Below the pieces are notes generated by a model. It had not been told where the DNA came from. It did not search any database and saw only the letters and a list, made by a program, of their open reading frames with translations. A DNA stretch of 64,000 bases from Heterodera schachtii (taxonomy: Eukaryota > Nematoda > Chromadorea > Rhabditida > Heteroderidae): positions 1,523,790-1,587,789 of the forward strand of contig SIJG01000002.1 in assembly GCA_023374025.1 (NCBI GenBank), in the 5' to 3' direction. How positions within the stretch are numbered: the stretch's first letter is position 1; each line of letters starts with the position of its first letter. Position numbers and translations under genes: made by a program. Shown here piece by piece: positions 24,001 through 37,000 of this stretch.

Positions 24001-26537
24001 TGCGTACACACAATGCCAATTCGCTGGCGGTGGAGACGGTCAGTAATTTGGTGCGTCGGTCTTCTAATTTGATCAGAATTAGGCAAAGTCTTCGTCCACT
24101 TTGGCCACATTGGTCGCCTGTCCGCGCAAAGCCGTTGCGATCATCGACGCCAACACGGACGGCGGCGGTGTTCCGCACCACAACGACCCGGAGACGGACT
24201 CGCTGGGCTTCTACCTGAGCTCGCCCCGGACGCGCAAAGCGATTGCCGACTTTTTCGCGAAGGCGGCAAATTCCGCCAGCGGCGAGGAGGGCGACGGAAG
24301 CAACGAAGACGAACGGACAACGAAGGCGGAAGGAACGCCAGGAAGTGGGAAAAGCGTAACATTTGCGAGTCAATAGAGGGAAATGGGTTTTTTTTTTGCC
24401 AGCCGGACCATCGGGAGGCAACCGAAATGCCAACCGACGAAACAGTGGGACCCACGGATTCCGCAGCAACAGTGCCAACAGACGCAACGGCCGTCTCCGG
24501 CAGGTTGTTCAAATGTGCCAAGATTTTCGAAAAATATAATCGAAAACACTCGAACTCCTTCAGCCCGTCGACCTCACCCTTTGTGCCGTCCTCCTCCTCC
24601 GCTGCTTTTGCTTCTCTTTCGTCGTATGAAAATGCCGGCGATGCACTCAAACAGGACGATTGGCTTCTTCGGTTGGCCGCCGACCATCAGAAGCGATCCG
24701 ATGACATTTTCGCATCCATTGAGCTGAGCAACAACCAGGTGGACAACCACCATGTTTTGGTTTAGCTGGTATACTTTTGAGAAAACGGTTTTCTCGCTTA
24801 TTTTGGATTTTCTTACATTTTTCGACCCTTTGAGGCATTCGTGCCAATGTCACGTGTAATCCCATCCCTGGCATCATTAACAACACTTCCCCCCTTTTCA
24901 GAATCTCGTCGAATGGCTGCAGCGTTGGGACGCCTATTTGGTTAACCACGTGCTCCAGCCGATGAGTCCGAATCCGCAACTGAAAATGTTGGTCCGCTGT
25001 GGCATTCCGAACACTTACCGTGCTCGGGTTTGGAGCAGGTTTTACAGTGCCATGCCAAATAAATGCTTTTTCTAAAAATTTCTCCAGTCTCGTCGATTTT
25101 CTGGTCGGGTCGACCAAATCCGAGACGGGCAAGGGCTATTACGACTGTTTGTTGCGCAAAGCTCAACGCATTCAGGAGCAAAGCGCTGCCGGCACGGCGG
25201 AGGAGGACGCAGCACTAAAACAGGTACAGTAACAACGGACCTGGACTGTTCCGCTTGTTTTAATTGCATAAATGTGCAATTTTAATCGAAAATAGCATTT
25301 TTTTTTGCCAAATATCCCAATTAATTAGTCAAACTTTTTAATTGTCGTTCATTTAGTCCGACCGTTTTGTTTGTTTTTGTAGATCGACCTCGACTTGGTC
25401 CGTACGTTGCCCAACAACAAACAGTTTGAGGCGGAACAAAGTCCACGGGTGTCGTCGCTGAAGCACATTTTGTACGCCTTCCGCTTCCACAACCGCAGCG
25501 TGGAGTATTGCCAGGGGCTGAACCGACTCGGCGCCATCGGACTGCTTTACCTTGACGAGCCACAGGTGGACCAACGGGATGGGGAAAATGGTCGATTTCC
25601 TCTCCGCCTCTATCACCCAAATCCGATTTTTTTTGTTTCAATTTCCTCAGATGGATGAAATACACCCCTAATTTTTTGTAGGCCTTTTGGTTCCTGGTCG
25701 CTTGTGTCGATCATCTTCAGCCGCCCAATTACTACTCGCCCAGTCTGCTCGGTGCGGTGGTTGACCAGCGAGTACTGCTCGACCTTGTCCAGGACAAAAT
25801 GCCTGCGTTGCACTCGCACCTGCACAAGTTGGAGGTGGACCTGTCGCTGTTCACTCTCTCCTGGTTCCTCACCATTTTCGTGGACGTACTTTCTCACAAC
25901 GTGTGTTTTTGCCCAATTGATCGAAACTCATTTTTAGTTAAAATCAGATTCTTTATCTCATTTTAAATCCCTTTTCAGATTTATATCAAAATCTTCGACG
26001 TCTTTTTGCTGGAAGGAAACAAAGTACAATTAAAAACCCACATTTCCTTCTTTAATGAATGTTTGCCATATTTTTTAAATTGAAATTTCCTTTTTAAATT
26101 TGATTATAAATTATCCCCCCCCCCTAAAGGTGCTTTTCCGTTTTGCGCTTGCCCTCCTAAAAATGGCTGAACATCGTTTGTTGGAGTGCGCTTCGTTGTC
26201 CGGCATTCAGAGCTGTCTGAGCAGTTTGTCCACACTGATCACGGACTTCAAAACACTTGCCCATGTCAGTCCGTCCGATTTTTCGGCACCGAATGAATGC
26301 CATTATTTATTTTTGTAAATTTGAATTGTTGCTTTTCCTACAGATTGCCTTCAATTGTCTCAACCCATTCCCAGCTCGTTCAATTGAAAATCGACGCCAG
26401 TTTTACTATTCTCTTTATAAGGTGGGAAGGTGTAAAATGAATTTATTGTTTAAATTTTATTATTTTTCCGTTAGTCGTCCCATTCTATTTTTCATTTATA
26501 AATTGTTCAAATTTAGAACGGCAAACTCAAATGCTGA
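21052..26537 (+). CDS. tbc-2: TBC1D2/Armus-type Rab GTPase-activating protein
   Basis: Twenty-three exons: 21052-21120, 21227-21306, 21368-21466, 21685-21928, 21983-22188, 22418-22472, 22526-22654, 22765-22902, 23054-23140, 23219-23469, 23514-23672, 23735-23841, 23895-24038, 24083-24355, 24403-24738, 24902-25038, 25088-25223, 25383-25565, 25682-25900, 25979-26023, 26130-26264, 26344-26421, 26517-26537. Order: PH domain (GYLYKLE then RKYWFVLPRDTPVLYWY), coiled coil (EKVEFILERESALAKAQF, and NKFLNNEVLELQQIV as in TBC1D2), then TBC domain with arginine finger IDLDLVRTLP and glutamine finger YCQGLN, both intact. The family inactivates Rab7/Rab5-type GTPases on endosomes. Intron 1 uses a GC donor (AAG|GCGAGT). 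Exon 7 contains one extra base: all phases close only if a base near 22563 is skipped (CDS length is 1 modulo 3). Confidence 0.92.
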
Positions 26538-27196
26538 TCATCGGTGTACACTTTGTTGTCCTTCCCGGTCGGTCATTCCCAAGAAGTGCCCAGTAAAGAA
26601 CATTTCGTTGTAACCGCCCACCAAATTCCATTTTAATTTCACTTTAATTTATTTATATAAATCGGTGTTTGTTTGTCTGTCTCTCAATTGACGCTTTTTC
26701 TCTCTCTTTTCCTGTCAATTGTGTTACTTTCTGTCTATTCTCTCTCCATTTCTCTGTCTCTTCTCGGCTATCACATGAAAGTGCGCTTTTTGAAAAGTGT
26801 GATATTATTATATTTATGTTTGTTTTTCTTAATTGCTTAATTCTCTTGATCACTTTTTGTTTCTGTGTTAGCATTAATCACTTCTTTTTTAGTCTGTTTA
26901 TTTTTTGATCGCTTTTCAGCATTTTTATTTGTTTCGTATTTCTTCGTTATTACCACCTTATTTGTCTTTATTTTTGAATCGTATGCCTTCTGAAATCATT
27001 TACACTTCGGTGATAAATGCTCATAACTGAATAAAATGAGAATACATAAATTTAATATTGGTTAATGGCTTTCTAAACATATAAAATCTCAATGATCAAG
27101 GCCATTAACTCGATTATCGCTAATTAGGTTAAAAGAACAATTAATGGTGGTGATCTGATTATTTGCTTAAACGTTGTTTGTCTGTCCAGTGGGTGA
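26538..27196. other. Intergenic between convergent tbc-2 and RGS genes
   Basis: T-rich on the plus strand, no coding signal. It probably holds both 3' UTRs. Confidence 0.5.
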
Positions 27197-30100
27197 TCAG
27201 TGCAGTTTGGCCAACAGATCGTTGTATTCTTTGGACTGCAGAAATCGCACATATGGGTCATTTCTGTGATCAAAATTTATCATCAAGAAATGAATCCAAT
27301 CGTTAAAAAATTCGAATCCCTGTCCGACCATTTAGACAATTAATTAACCCGTCGAGAACTTAAAAATTAAAATTAATTTTTTGGAATATTTTGACTATTT
27401 TTTAACATTGGTCCACCAATTTAATTAGTTAATTTACTTCAATATCTGTTCCACGTGTTTGACCGCTTCGTCGAAAAGTGTTTCGTCCACGTCCTTTTCC
27501 CGAATTCTCTTCTCCACCCGTTGCCGAAGCCCAAACGGCAAAAACACCTGCAGCAGAACGGTTTTAGCATAATTTCCATAAATATTCTAAAGTAGTTGGC
27601 CTACGGTAGGAATTTGCTCAAATATTATACTTGTGGTTGGCTACAGTACAAATTTCCATAAAATTCCTACTGTAGTTGACCTACAGTACCTCGTTGTGGG
27701 CGCCCTCCCGCAAAAATTGCTGTTGTATGGTTTTGCCCATGTTCTGAAGTAAAAAAAACTAATGTTGAATTTTCTTTTTCCAGCATTTGCCTGCATTGCG
27801 GTGCTTTTGTTTTTCAATTGGCGAAATTCGATGACGGACTCCTTAATTAGTTATGAACAAAATCCAATTAAGGGTAATTAGTCGTAATGCCTTAGTAATT
27901 ATTGTTTTTTATTATCGCTCGAGGAAAAATTCAATAATTTTTGGCACTTTTTCTCCATAAGCTCAAAATTTCACTCACCCAAAAGCGTAGATTTTCTTCC
28001 GCGTGAACATTGAACAGAAATTGACGAAAGTGATGGCGACCGACCTTAAATTAAACTAATCATTTTGCTTGGATTTTGCCCTTTCTCGTTCTCTTTGCCC
28101 CCCCCCCCCCCCTCTCCCACTAATTACTCAATTAAATTGAGTGTCATCATTTTGCTTGGCTTTTTTGCCTTTTCTCGACCCCTTTGTCCGTCCATTAGCA
28201 ATGCTTCTCCCCTTTGTCCTCCCCCCTTCTCCCACTTGGTTGCCCAACAATGCGTCAAATGACGTCGTCCACCGTTCGGCGTACGAGCGGGGCAGCAGCG
28301 CCTCAAGAAAGCCGAGGTAAAGCGGAGAACGGCGAAAGCGCGGGAATTGGTCATTCTCGAGCAATTTGTAAATCTCCTGGGAAAGGGGGGGGGAAATTGG
28401 AATGCCGGGATTTGGACTGATTTAACATCTTTACGCCCCACTGATCAGAGAGGGCTTACGTTTTAGGACGTGGTTAACAAACTTTTCAAAAGTCACAATA
28501 TGAAAAATATCTGCTAGTCGGCAGAAATTTGGGTCGAGAACAGACAGGATTGGATAAACCGGTGCTAATCCCCGTGAGCTCGGCTTAAAGACATTTATTT
28601 TAGAGCAATTAACCGAAAAAGCTATTGTGCCATTGATCGGTTGTTCATCCCCCCCACCTTGTGCGCCATCTCCAAGCACTTCGAGTCGGGCATTTCCTCT
28701 TTGGTTGCTTCGCGGAGTTTCTGTGACGAATTTTGGTGCCATTCATTTCCATGCCTTAATTGCCTTTGCCCCACTTACGCTCATGGCCACCGAGCTGAGG
28801 TTGATGTACGCGCCGTATTTCTCAAGCAGTTTCTGCACTCCGTTGCGGATCCGCTCCGGCTGCTTCTCCTTCTTCAGCTTCTCCACCTCTTCCACAAAAA
28901 GCAGATTCTCTTCCGCTAGCGCCTCGTGCAGAAAACAGCGGAACACTTGACGGCCTGAAAAGTGATCAGAACCACATAACTGATCAGCAGAAGAAGCAGA
29001 AAAAGCATCAAAGGGACGAAAGAAAGACATGGAACGGCACAGAAACGCTCAAAAAACAAACACTGACCAATTGAATCACGCATAATCTCGGCTACGGTGG
29101 ACGAACTCCAGGAGGCCGCACGCGGGTACTGTAACAGCATGTACAATTATTAGAGACCGAGATTTACAACTCTGCCGGGCCGGGCCGGAGCGGGGGGTTT
29201 GGAGACGCCGAGAAAAGGCCCAAAATTCCGAGGATCGGGATTACTGAGCCCGCAAATGCTCCCACCTCAATGCCGTCAGTGGTCGGCATTATTGGCGACG
29301 GTCCGGCACTTTTTCCGTTCCCTTCCGTCGGGCGCTCGAAAATGTTTGCGTTGGCATTCCCTTCGCCGTTGTTGCTACTGTTGGCATTTTGCTTTGTCGT
29401 TGCCTGTGGGAAAGTTGGCCGATACGAAATGACTTTTGGTGTTTGGTTTGCCGTCATTTTAAATATTATGCCTCGGTCGCGCCCATTTCGGCACTTCCAT
29501 TCGCGTCCATCACTGGCGGCATGCTTCTGCTCCGCTGCTGTTGCTGCAGTTGGCCCAGCGGCGGTGTTCTCAGTCGGCACTCGTCGTCAGCACTCGCGGC
29601 ACTTTCCTTTCGTTCGCTTTTGAGCGCGGACGATGGCACAGCCAAATGATTGGTGCCGCTATTGCTACCGTTAGCCTAAATGGTGCGCAATTTGGTGGGA
29701 AGGACAATTGAGGGATGAAAGAAATGCCAAAATTCCACAAATAAAGTGCCCATTTCTCCGCTCCCTACTCTTCCGTTTGCCTGTTGATTTTGCGAATGCT
29801 TCCGCGCGACAAAAAGTGCCGGCGGCGAAGTCCGTCGCTGTGCCGAATGGACGGGCCCACTGATGGACGGCGCGGTGGGGTCGAAGAAGGCGAAGTTGGG
29901 CGAGGAACGGTGGGACGAATGGACTGCTGATGGACTGGGCGGAGGGACCTGGACAGGGTGGACGGACACTAATGATCATGCCGAGGTGAATGTGATCAAA
30001 CTCTGCCGATCTCCCAACTCTCCCAAATGCGTAATCCGTAATTGCGCCACCTTCGCTGGTGCGATGAATGGACTCAATGATTTTAGACTAGGATAATTTC

Positions 30101-30595
30101 AATTCAATTTGCGCTTTTATTTGAATAGTTTTTTGTTTTTCTAACTAATTTTCGGCACTTAGATGTCTGATCAGTGTCATATAATCAGTCACTGAACTCA
30201 TTCCCACTTTTGGGTGTCGTCTAATCACTTTCTGTTATTCATTTAATTTTTGTCATTTGATCATTCAAATTCCCTTTTTTTCATTTTATCGCTTTATATG
30301 ATCACTTCTGCTGATCAGCAACTTCCTTTGTTCCACTTGATTACTTTCTCCGATCACTTCCATTCCCTCCCCCACCTCTTTCTCCGCTTCCGCTTCTTCC
30401 GCTGCGTTTCCGTTCGCTTTTCCGCTTTCCCTTTGCTTCTGCTGCTGCTCCTCCCGTTTGAGCAGTTCCTCAATTGACGCCGAGATTGAGAAGGACCCGT
30501 GCCGTTCTTCGTTTGCGCAATGCTTTTGCTCGGCGCTGGCGGGGCGTTCGTTTGTTTCGGCGGCACGCGACGAATGGGCGACGGCGGAACCTTTT
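27197..30595 (-). CDS. rgs-3: Protein with two RGS domains (RGS-3-like), 5' end unresolved
   Basis: In-phase exons: 30376-30595, 30051-30087, 29769-29968, 29472-29675, 29266-29403, 29068-29128, 28779-28954, 28658-28720, 28236-28376, 27979-28044, 27791-27841, 27690-27743, 27438-27547, 27197-27263. The N-terminal 250 residues are low complexity (Glu/Lys, Ser/Pro, Gln and Asn runs). RGS domain 1 runs from FRCFLHEALAEENLLF to LLENDQFPRFRRSPLY; RGS domain 2 from FRQFLFNVHAEENLRFW to NDPYVRFLQSKEYNDLL, ending 6 residues before the stop. RGS domains accelerate GTP hydrolysis on Gα. C. elegans RGS-3, which acts in sensory neurons, also has two RGS domains, hence the symbol (inference). Two introns seem to use GC donors (after 29472 and after 27791 on this strand). 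The exon at 30376 begins at an acceptor, so at least one upstream exon is missing. Confidence 0.85.
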
Positions 30596-31714
30596 CTGAG
30601 AATGGTGGGCAAAAATTATTGGCAAATTCATTTTGAAACGAACACCAAAAAGGAGGAGGGAATTGTTTAAGCAAAAATTTACTATTTATTCTTAGTTTTC
30701 CTTTTTCGGCGGCTGATAAAAGGAAAAGAATGGCAAATGCCATATTTTATTGGCATCGCTTTTTCTTTTTTATAATTCAGAAAATGCCAATTTTTGGCAA
30801 TGTTTTCCATTCTCAACAAACGAAGAATGAAAGAATGAATTGTGAGAGAATGGCTTTCGTTCGCTGTTGGCACAAATGGTGGCAAATGAAAAAATGCCGG
30901 ATGGACGGCGCGGATTATTGCGGCCGATAAACGCGCCCATTTGGCCATTTTGCGGTGAGTAATAAATAGCCCGTTAATTGCGCTTGTGTCTTGGCCATTA
31001 ATCCAGCCAAAAAAAAAAAACAAAGGTACCGGAAATTATTTGTGTGTCCCCCGGCGGAGGAAAATCCACGTCAAATTTTTGTCCCTAGAGGGTTAATTAG
31101 GCACCAAAATTATTTTTATTTAATTTCCAAATTAAATTTAAAAATATTTAAAATTTATTTGATTAAAAGTGAAATAGGTAAATTCATTTGAATCAGAACA
31201 GCTTTGTTTTAAAAATAAAATGAATATTCATACATAAGTCAACGATATATATAATTTTACACTAAATTTTGATACCATAATTATTCAAGCGTAATTAAAC
31301 AGTGCATTATAATAGCTTTGCTCATTAGCGTATAATTACTTGGTAATTAAATTACCTTTTATGGCACGGCCATACAAAAATATTTTATTTCCTTTTTTCT
31401 CCTCGTATTTAGCTAATACGTACAGCAATTAAAATAATTTTTCTCTTTTTAATGGTCAATTATTCTTAAGCACCCAATAAAGTAATTTTAAGCCAAAAAT
31501 TTAAACGATCGCCGGAGAGGAAATTAATAACATCGCCGCCATTTTTTACCCATGGGACGGACGACGAAAGAAAATACAATTGGCATTGTGTTTAAAGGCA
31601 CCAATTTTCAAAGTAACCTGGGCAACTGCTGCGCTAATGATACCTTTTCTTAAGCGTAACAAACAATGGAAAGGGATAACCGACGGATAATTGAGGGGGG
31701 GGGGGGGAGGAAGT

Positions 31715-31915
31715 GATCGGATCGGAATGGTAAATGATCAATGATCAGAGCACCAATGGGCATTTGCTACCGAAAGTAATCGTTTTTTTTTGACAAATTA
31801 TGAGTTAATAAACCTTCATTAGTGGTCGGAATGGTAAACGATCAGTGATCAGTGTGCATTGCTCCGAAAGTATCCGGTATTTAAAACAAATTTATTGGGT
31901 CAACCAATCTTCATT
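31715..31915. repeat. Degenerate ~95-bp tandem repeat, 2 copies
   Basis: Both copies share CGGAATGGTAAA-GATCA-TGATCAG, then CCGAAAGTA, then a TTCATTA end (copy starts about 31723 and 31817). Confidence 0.6.
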
Positions 31916-32036
31916 AATCCTCCCCATTTTGCCAACCTTTTCGGCGTGAAAGTGCCCGCATAAGTGCGCCACATCGCAACACAGCAGAAGAAAATTAATA
32001 CAATAAAAGAAGGGAAATGAGGGACATCAGAAAGAG

Positions 32037-32038
32037 AG

Positions 32039-32074
<36 letters not shown>

Positions 32075-32080
32075 GAGAGG
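32037..32080. repeat. (GA)n microsatellite
   Basis: GAGAGAGA tract with two GGG interruptions. Confidence 0.9.
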
Positions 32081-33739
32081 AAAAGGCAAAAAGCAAAAAG
32101 AAAGCAGCTGTTCAGAGGGGGGATAATTATGAGTAAATCATTGCCAAAAAAGAAAGTGCCAATTGGAAGGGAAGGCGAATAATTTGGCACATTTTAAATT
32201 GGGCCGTAAATGAAAAGGGGGAAAAAAAAGCAATTTTTGGGGAAGGTAATTCGAGGCAATTAAAAACAAAGCGAATAATGAGACAGGGAGATAATATGGT
32301 AGGTAAATCAATACGGTAATGAAATTGGACGGACATTTAATTGTCGGAAATTATCAAAAATTAAAAAAAATGGGAGGAAAAACGGAAAATAAATAAAAAT
32401 TTATTTTTTTTTTTTGTTTGTATTCGTTTGCTCGGCTTTTGCAGCGCTCGCTTCGATCCGATCCGTCGGTTGGCCTTTGAAATGGCAATTACCGACGCCG
32501 CCGTGCCTTTGCCATGTTCCCCACTGCTGCTCCCCCCCCCCCCACTTTTTTCTCATTGCCACCAATTCCCGTGCCAATTCCCTCGCCCATTTTCCCCCCA
32601 TTAATTTGTCGCCCAATAATTAGCATTGGCCCAAGGGGAAAAACTCGATTACCATTTTATAATAATTATCCATATTTTTGTATTATTAGCTGTTGCCCAT
32701 AGCGATGCAAAGGCAAATTGGGGGCAAAAGAAAGGAAAAGAAGGGCCGAAGGACAGAAGAAAAATTGAAAAATGAAATCGAAATTTGAAAAACGAAAATA
32801 TTTAAATAATTTTTAAAAGAATAATTATTAATTTTAAATTAATTGTTTAATTATCTTATAAAGTACTTTTCGCTCGAGCATTTTTTTAATGATCCGAGCA
32901 AAGGGCGGTGAAATCAGAAAAAAAAAGCGAAGGAAAAGGCCAATCGAGAACTTAAATTTTATTTTATTTAAAAATAATATTGTTATTTTTAATTAATAAT
33001 TTAAAAAAGAAATGATTTTTTTACTCTTTTTTGTTATTTGCCATTCCCGTGATACGGCACATAAAACGCCGGCATTGTGCCATCCTTCCCGTCCCCCAGT
33101 ACCAAATGACAAATTTAATCCATTCGTTTTTCAAATATTTATACAATAAATAATATGAATCTTCGCACAATAAATACGATTATACAAAAATATTTTAAAC
33201 GATTGCTGGCTGGTGAAAAGCAATAAATGTAAATAGAAAAGTAATAATTGGCATAATTAACATTAATTAACACCAAAAAGTAATTAATTAAATTTTTGGA
33301 ATGAGAGAAAACGAACGAATCGACCTGCTGAAAAGAGAACGGACCTGTATTATAATAAAGTAGAGAAGAAGAGTCAAACCGGTGGGATAAGAAAATTGAA
33401 ATGGAATAGGCAAATAAATTAGAAACTAATGGAATAATTAACTATTAATCATTGCTAATTTGTGAAATTATTAGAAATAAACGATGGACGGACACGAAAA
33501 GTGAAAAAACAAATTGGGAGTTTTGGGAGTTGAGGGGGGGGGGGGGGGGGGCTGAGAGAATGGGCCGAGAACTCGTCTCAATTTCCGTAATTTCCGCTTT
33601 ATCTCTCTGCTTCACCGTTTTCCGCTTTATCTTTTCGAGGCTTCATCGTTTCCTTTTCTGCTTCTCCGTTTTCCGCTTCATTCCAGCTTTTCCCTTTCTG
33701 CTTCTTCGTTTCCATTGCTTTTCCGCTTTGTTCATTCTT

Positions 33740-34012
33740 TCCCTTCCCGCTTTATCTTTTCGGCTTCATCGTTTCCTTTTCCGCTTCTCCCTTTCCGCTT
33801 CATCTCTCTGCTTCTTCGTTTCCGCTTTTCCGATTTAATTCAGTTTTGCCTTTTCCGCTTTATCTTTTCGGCTTCATCGTTTCCTTTTCCGCTTCTCCCT
33901 TTCCGCTTCATCTCTCTGCTTCTTCGTTTCCGCTTTTCCGATTTAATTCAGTTTTGCCTTTTCCGCTTTATCTTTTCGGGGCTTCATCCTTTCTTTTCCG
34001 CTTCTCCCTTTC
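33740..34012. repeat. 108-bp pyrimidine-rich tandem repeat, about 2.5 copies
   Basis: The word GCTTTATCTTTTCGG recurs at 33749, 33857 and 33965. The surrounding 450 bp is almost pure C/T with a CTTTTCCG motif. The period is a multiple of three, so long open frames exist by construction on the plus strand. Confidence 0.9.
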
Positions 34013-34016
34013 CGCC

Positions 34017-37000
34017 TTATTCCTCCTCTTCGTCCTCCTCATTTTCAAAGTCCGACTCCGTGCCAAATTCGGAAAGGGGCCGTGGGCAGACGAAGTCCCC
34101 GTCCACGAGGCGCACCTGCTCTCGGCTTTCCGAAGCATTGACGGCACAACTTTTGTTGAAATAGTAAATGAACGGCGCTTCAATTGGCGAACCCATTCGG
34201 CCCAAAATTTCTTGCGAATGGCGAGCCTCGGAAGGCGGAACCTGCGCAAAAGAAGGCAATTAAATAATGGGAGACGACGGTCAATTAGCAGAGGGATCGG
34301 AAAATGCGATCAGACATTTTTTAGGAGGAGGGGGAGACTACAAAAAACAAGTTCAAAAAGCATGTGCTAATGGGCCAAAGCTTTTTAATAGGGTGCCGCC
34401 ACTTACGTAGACAATTCGGATGCCGAAGCGCCACTGCTCGCGCAAAGGGCCGCCCCTGCGGCCCTTTGGCCGTTTTCCTCCGTTTTTTCTGTCGCTGTCG
34501 CCGATTCGCTCCTCCGCCACCGCCACAATTGTGAGCTGACGGCGTGCCAATCGCTGCTGAGCAGTGTCGGCGCCATTGTCGCCAACGCCGCCGACACTTT
34601 GCGATGCGTCGGCCGCGCCGGTACTAAGCGGCGACGGGTGCCGGGGGCACTGCCGCGGCGGATGCGGCACACATTCGCTGCTTTTACGGCATGGCATGGG
34701 ACGGAATGCGCCCAAAGTGCACCTGGAAACGAAGAAGCATTGATCGGAAAAGCTAAAGTCTTATATGAAATGAAGAGGGAGGGGGGCTTCGGCGCTATGA
34801 TAGGTGCCGTCAAAAAAATCCAAATTTGTTTCAAAATTTAAATTTCGGTAATTAGCGACAATATTCTTTCGAAAATGGGGACCCGGCATGATCAAATTTG
34901 ACCACTCAAACACTGACCATGTGCTCGAGACGGACATTGCGCTGGTTTTTTCTGTGCCGCGTTTTGCCGGCGCGCCGCGCACCGTGCCGTCGCCACCCAA
35001 AGAGAACGATTTGCAGCGGTATTGGCCAATCGTTGGCGATGCCACCGTTGAAAAGGGCAAATCGCCGCAGCCAAGGGACGAAGTGGACGAAGCGGAAGAC
35101 GAGTAAGTTACGGTGGAGGAGGAGAAGGAGGGGGAGGATATGGTAGCGGCGCCAGTTATGGTAGAGGGGGACGCCGCGGCGTCGTCGGCGAGGCGCGGTT
35201 GGAAAGGACGGCGGAACGGAAGGACTGAAGCGGAGGAAGAGGCGGCGGATCGGAGAGAGACGGACGAACGACGGAAGGGAAAAGCGGCGGCGGAAGAGAA
35301 CGAATCGGAACGGACGGACGACTGGGAGGAGCTGAGCAGGGAGGAAGGCTGGGACACGATGGAACCCTTCTTTTGGCGGTGGAGGGGGCCACTGAAAGAG
35401 GCGAATTAAAATTGAAATTTAAAATTAAATTGAAAAATGCCAACCGCTGACTGTCCGGAGAGCCGCCGGCGGTGCCATGGCTAAACAATGTGAACACCGA
35501 GCGGACGGACTGTGCCGGACGCGGACTTGGCACATGGGCGGAGAAAAAAGAAGAGGAGGAGGGCGCAGAGAAGGCAGGGGAAGGCGGATGGCCGAGCTGG
35601 GCAAAGTTGGGCATCCGATGGACACTGTGATGGACGCGCAACGCGGTGATCCGATCCGGCAGATGGAGCTCAATGAAGCGGAACAGAATGGACGATTTGA
35701 AATGTCTGAAGCGGAAAAGGAGAGGTGATGGATATCGGGACATTTCGGCATTTTACAGCTAATGACCCCCCAATCAAAGTCAGTGGCACAGAAATAGGCA
35801 AATGCGGGCCATTTTAATCGGGTCCATTGTCTAATCAATTTTTATAATTGATCAAACCAAACTGATCATTCGAAAGCAAGTTTCTCGAGTCGTTGGTCCA
35901 TCCAACGCTTTTTTTTTGGTCAGCGGATAATTAGGATAATTACAATGCTAATAGGGGGAAAATTGATGATTTTTTGGGCCAATTTCTCGCCTGAATCCGA
36001 TGGCCTTCAGCCTCGTGAGTTGGTCAAACAGCTGCTGCATTTGCGGGTCGGGCTGGTCGTGGTCGACCAGGCAGAAGAGGAACGGCGGCAAGTCCAGGTC
36101 GGCCAATGTGTGGAATTGGCCCAACTCGCGCAGGTACAGCTCGCGCTTGCCCTCGCTGCCCCACACGCAGCCGATGGCCAAGCGGCGCAGCGAAAGGGCG
36201 CAACGGAGGCGCAACTGACGGAGCGCACTGAGCGGCAAACGGCACGCGGTCAGCTGCAACTCCTCGAGGGGCTGAAGGGGGAATGGCACAAAATTTGAAA
36301 AATGATGGCAGAATGCCAAAAAAGGTACCGCTTTAATTTTTTTCGCCAATAACTCGGAAAAGTCGGGAAAATGGTGACCAATGCCCTCGGGCGTTTCGGT
36401 GTCGAGAATGAGCAGCTGACGGAGTTGGGGCAGTGCGAGCAGAGCGGACAGAAGCGGACGTCGGGGGCGAAGTGAAGCCAACGGACGACGGCGCTTGCCG
36501 GAGGAGGCGAAGTCGGACAGATAGCGCGAACAGTTCCACAAGCGCAAGGTGCGCAACGCGGGCGCACAGCAGTGACTGAGCACCCCACGGAATCTGTACA
36601 AAGGGGGAGAGGTACTGTAAAGGACAATTAAATGCATGCGGGACGAATAAAAAAGGGAATACGAAAAATAAGGGGTGAAAGGGGTACTGTATAAGGAGGG
36701 GTACTGTAAAGAGAATTGAAAACGGGGGTAGAGGGAGTACAGTATTGGGAGGGGTACTGTAAATGGAAACGAAAAACGTGCTGCAAACGAATACTGTAAA
36801 GGTAATAAGAAAAATGAGGGGGGGGGGGTAAAGGGGTACAGTGGAGGTACTGTAATGAAAATTGAAAAACGAGGGCAGAGAAAGCACTGGTTGGGAGGGG
36901 TACTGTAAACAGAAATGGGAATTAAGTGGATGTATTAATATAAAGGAAATAAAACATTTAACTGGGGTAATTAACTAAATGGGAGACTGTAGAAAGAGGA

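Larger units (their letters stand above)
30596..34016. other. 3.4-kb region without a supported gene
   Basis: Probably contains the upstream part of the RGS gene and the 3' UTR of the F-box gene. AT-rich, with poly-G at 33534-33551 (18 G), a GA microsatellite and two tandem repeats listed separately. A minus-strand frame at 30682-30950 (MAKWARLSAA...) lacks splice support. Confidence 0.5.

Noticed and set aside
29164..29265. Continuation of the RGS-gene minus frame to a stop at 29164
   Set aside because: A phase-0 donor at 29265 (GAG|GTGGGAG) joins properly to the RGS exon at 29128; the extension would miss the RGS domain.
33452..34164. Plus-strand frames rich in Phe/Ser/Leu
   Set aside because: Created by the 108-bp C/T-rich tandem repeat; antisense to the end of the F-box gene.
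35425..35838. Alternative minus-strand frame in the F-box locus
   Set aside because: Its phase does not connect to either neighbouring exon, while the chosen frame 35445-35705 connects on both sides.
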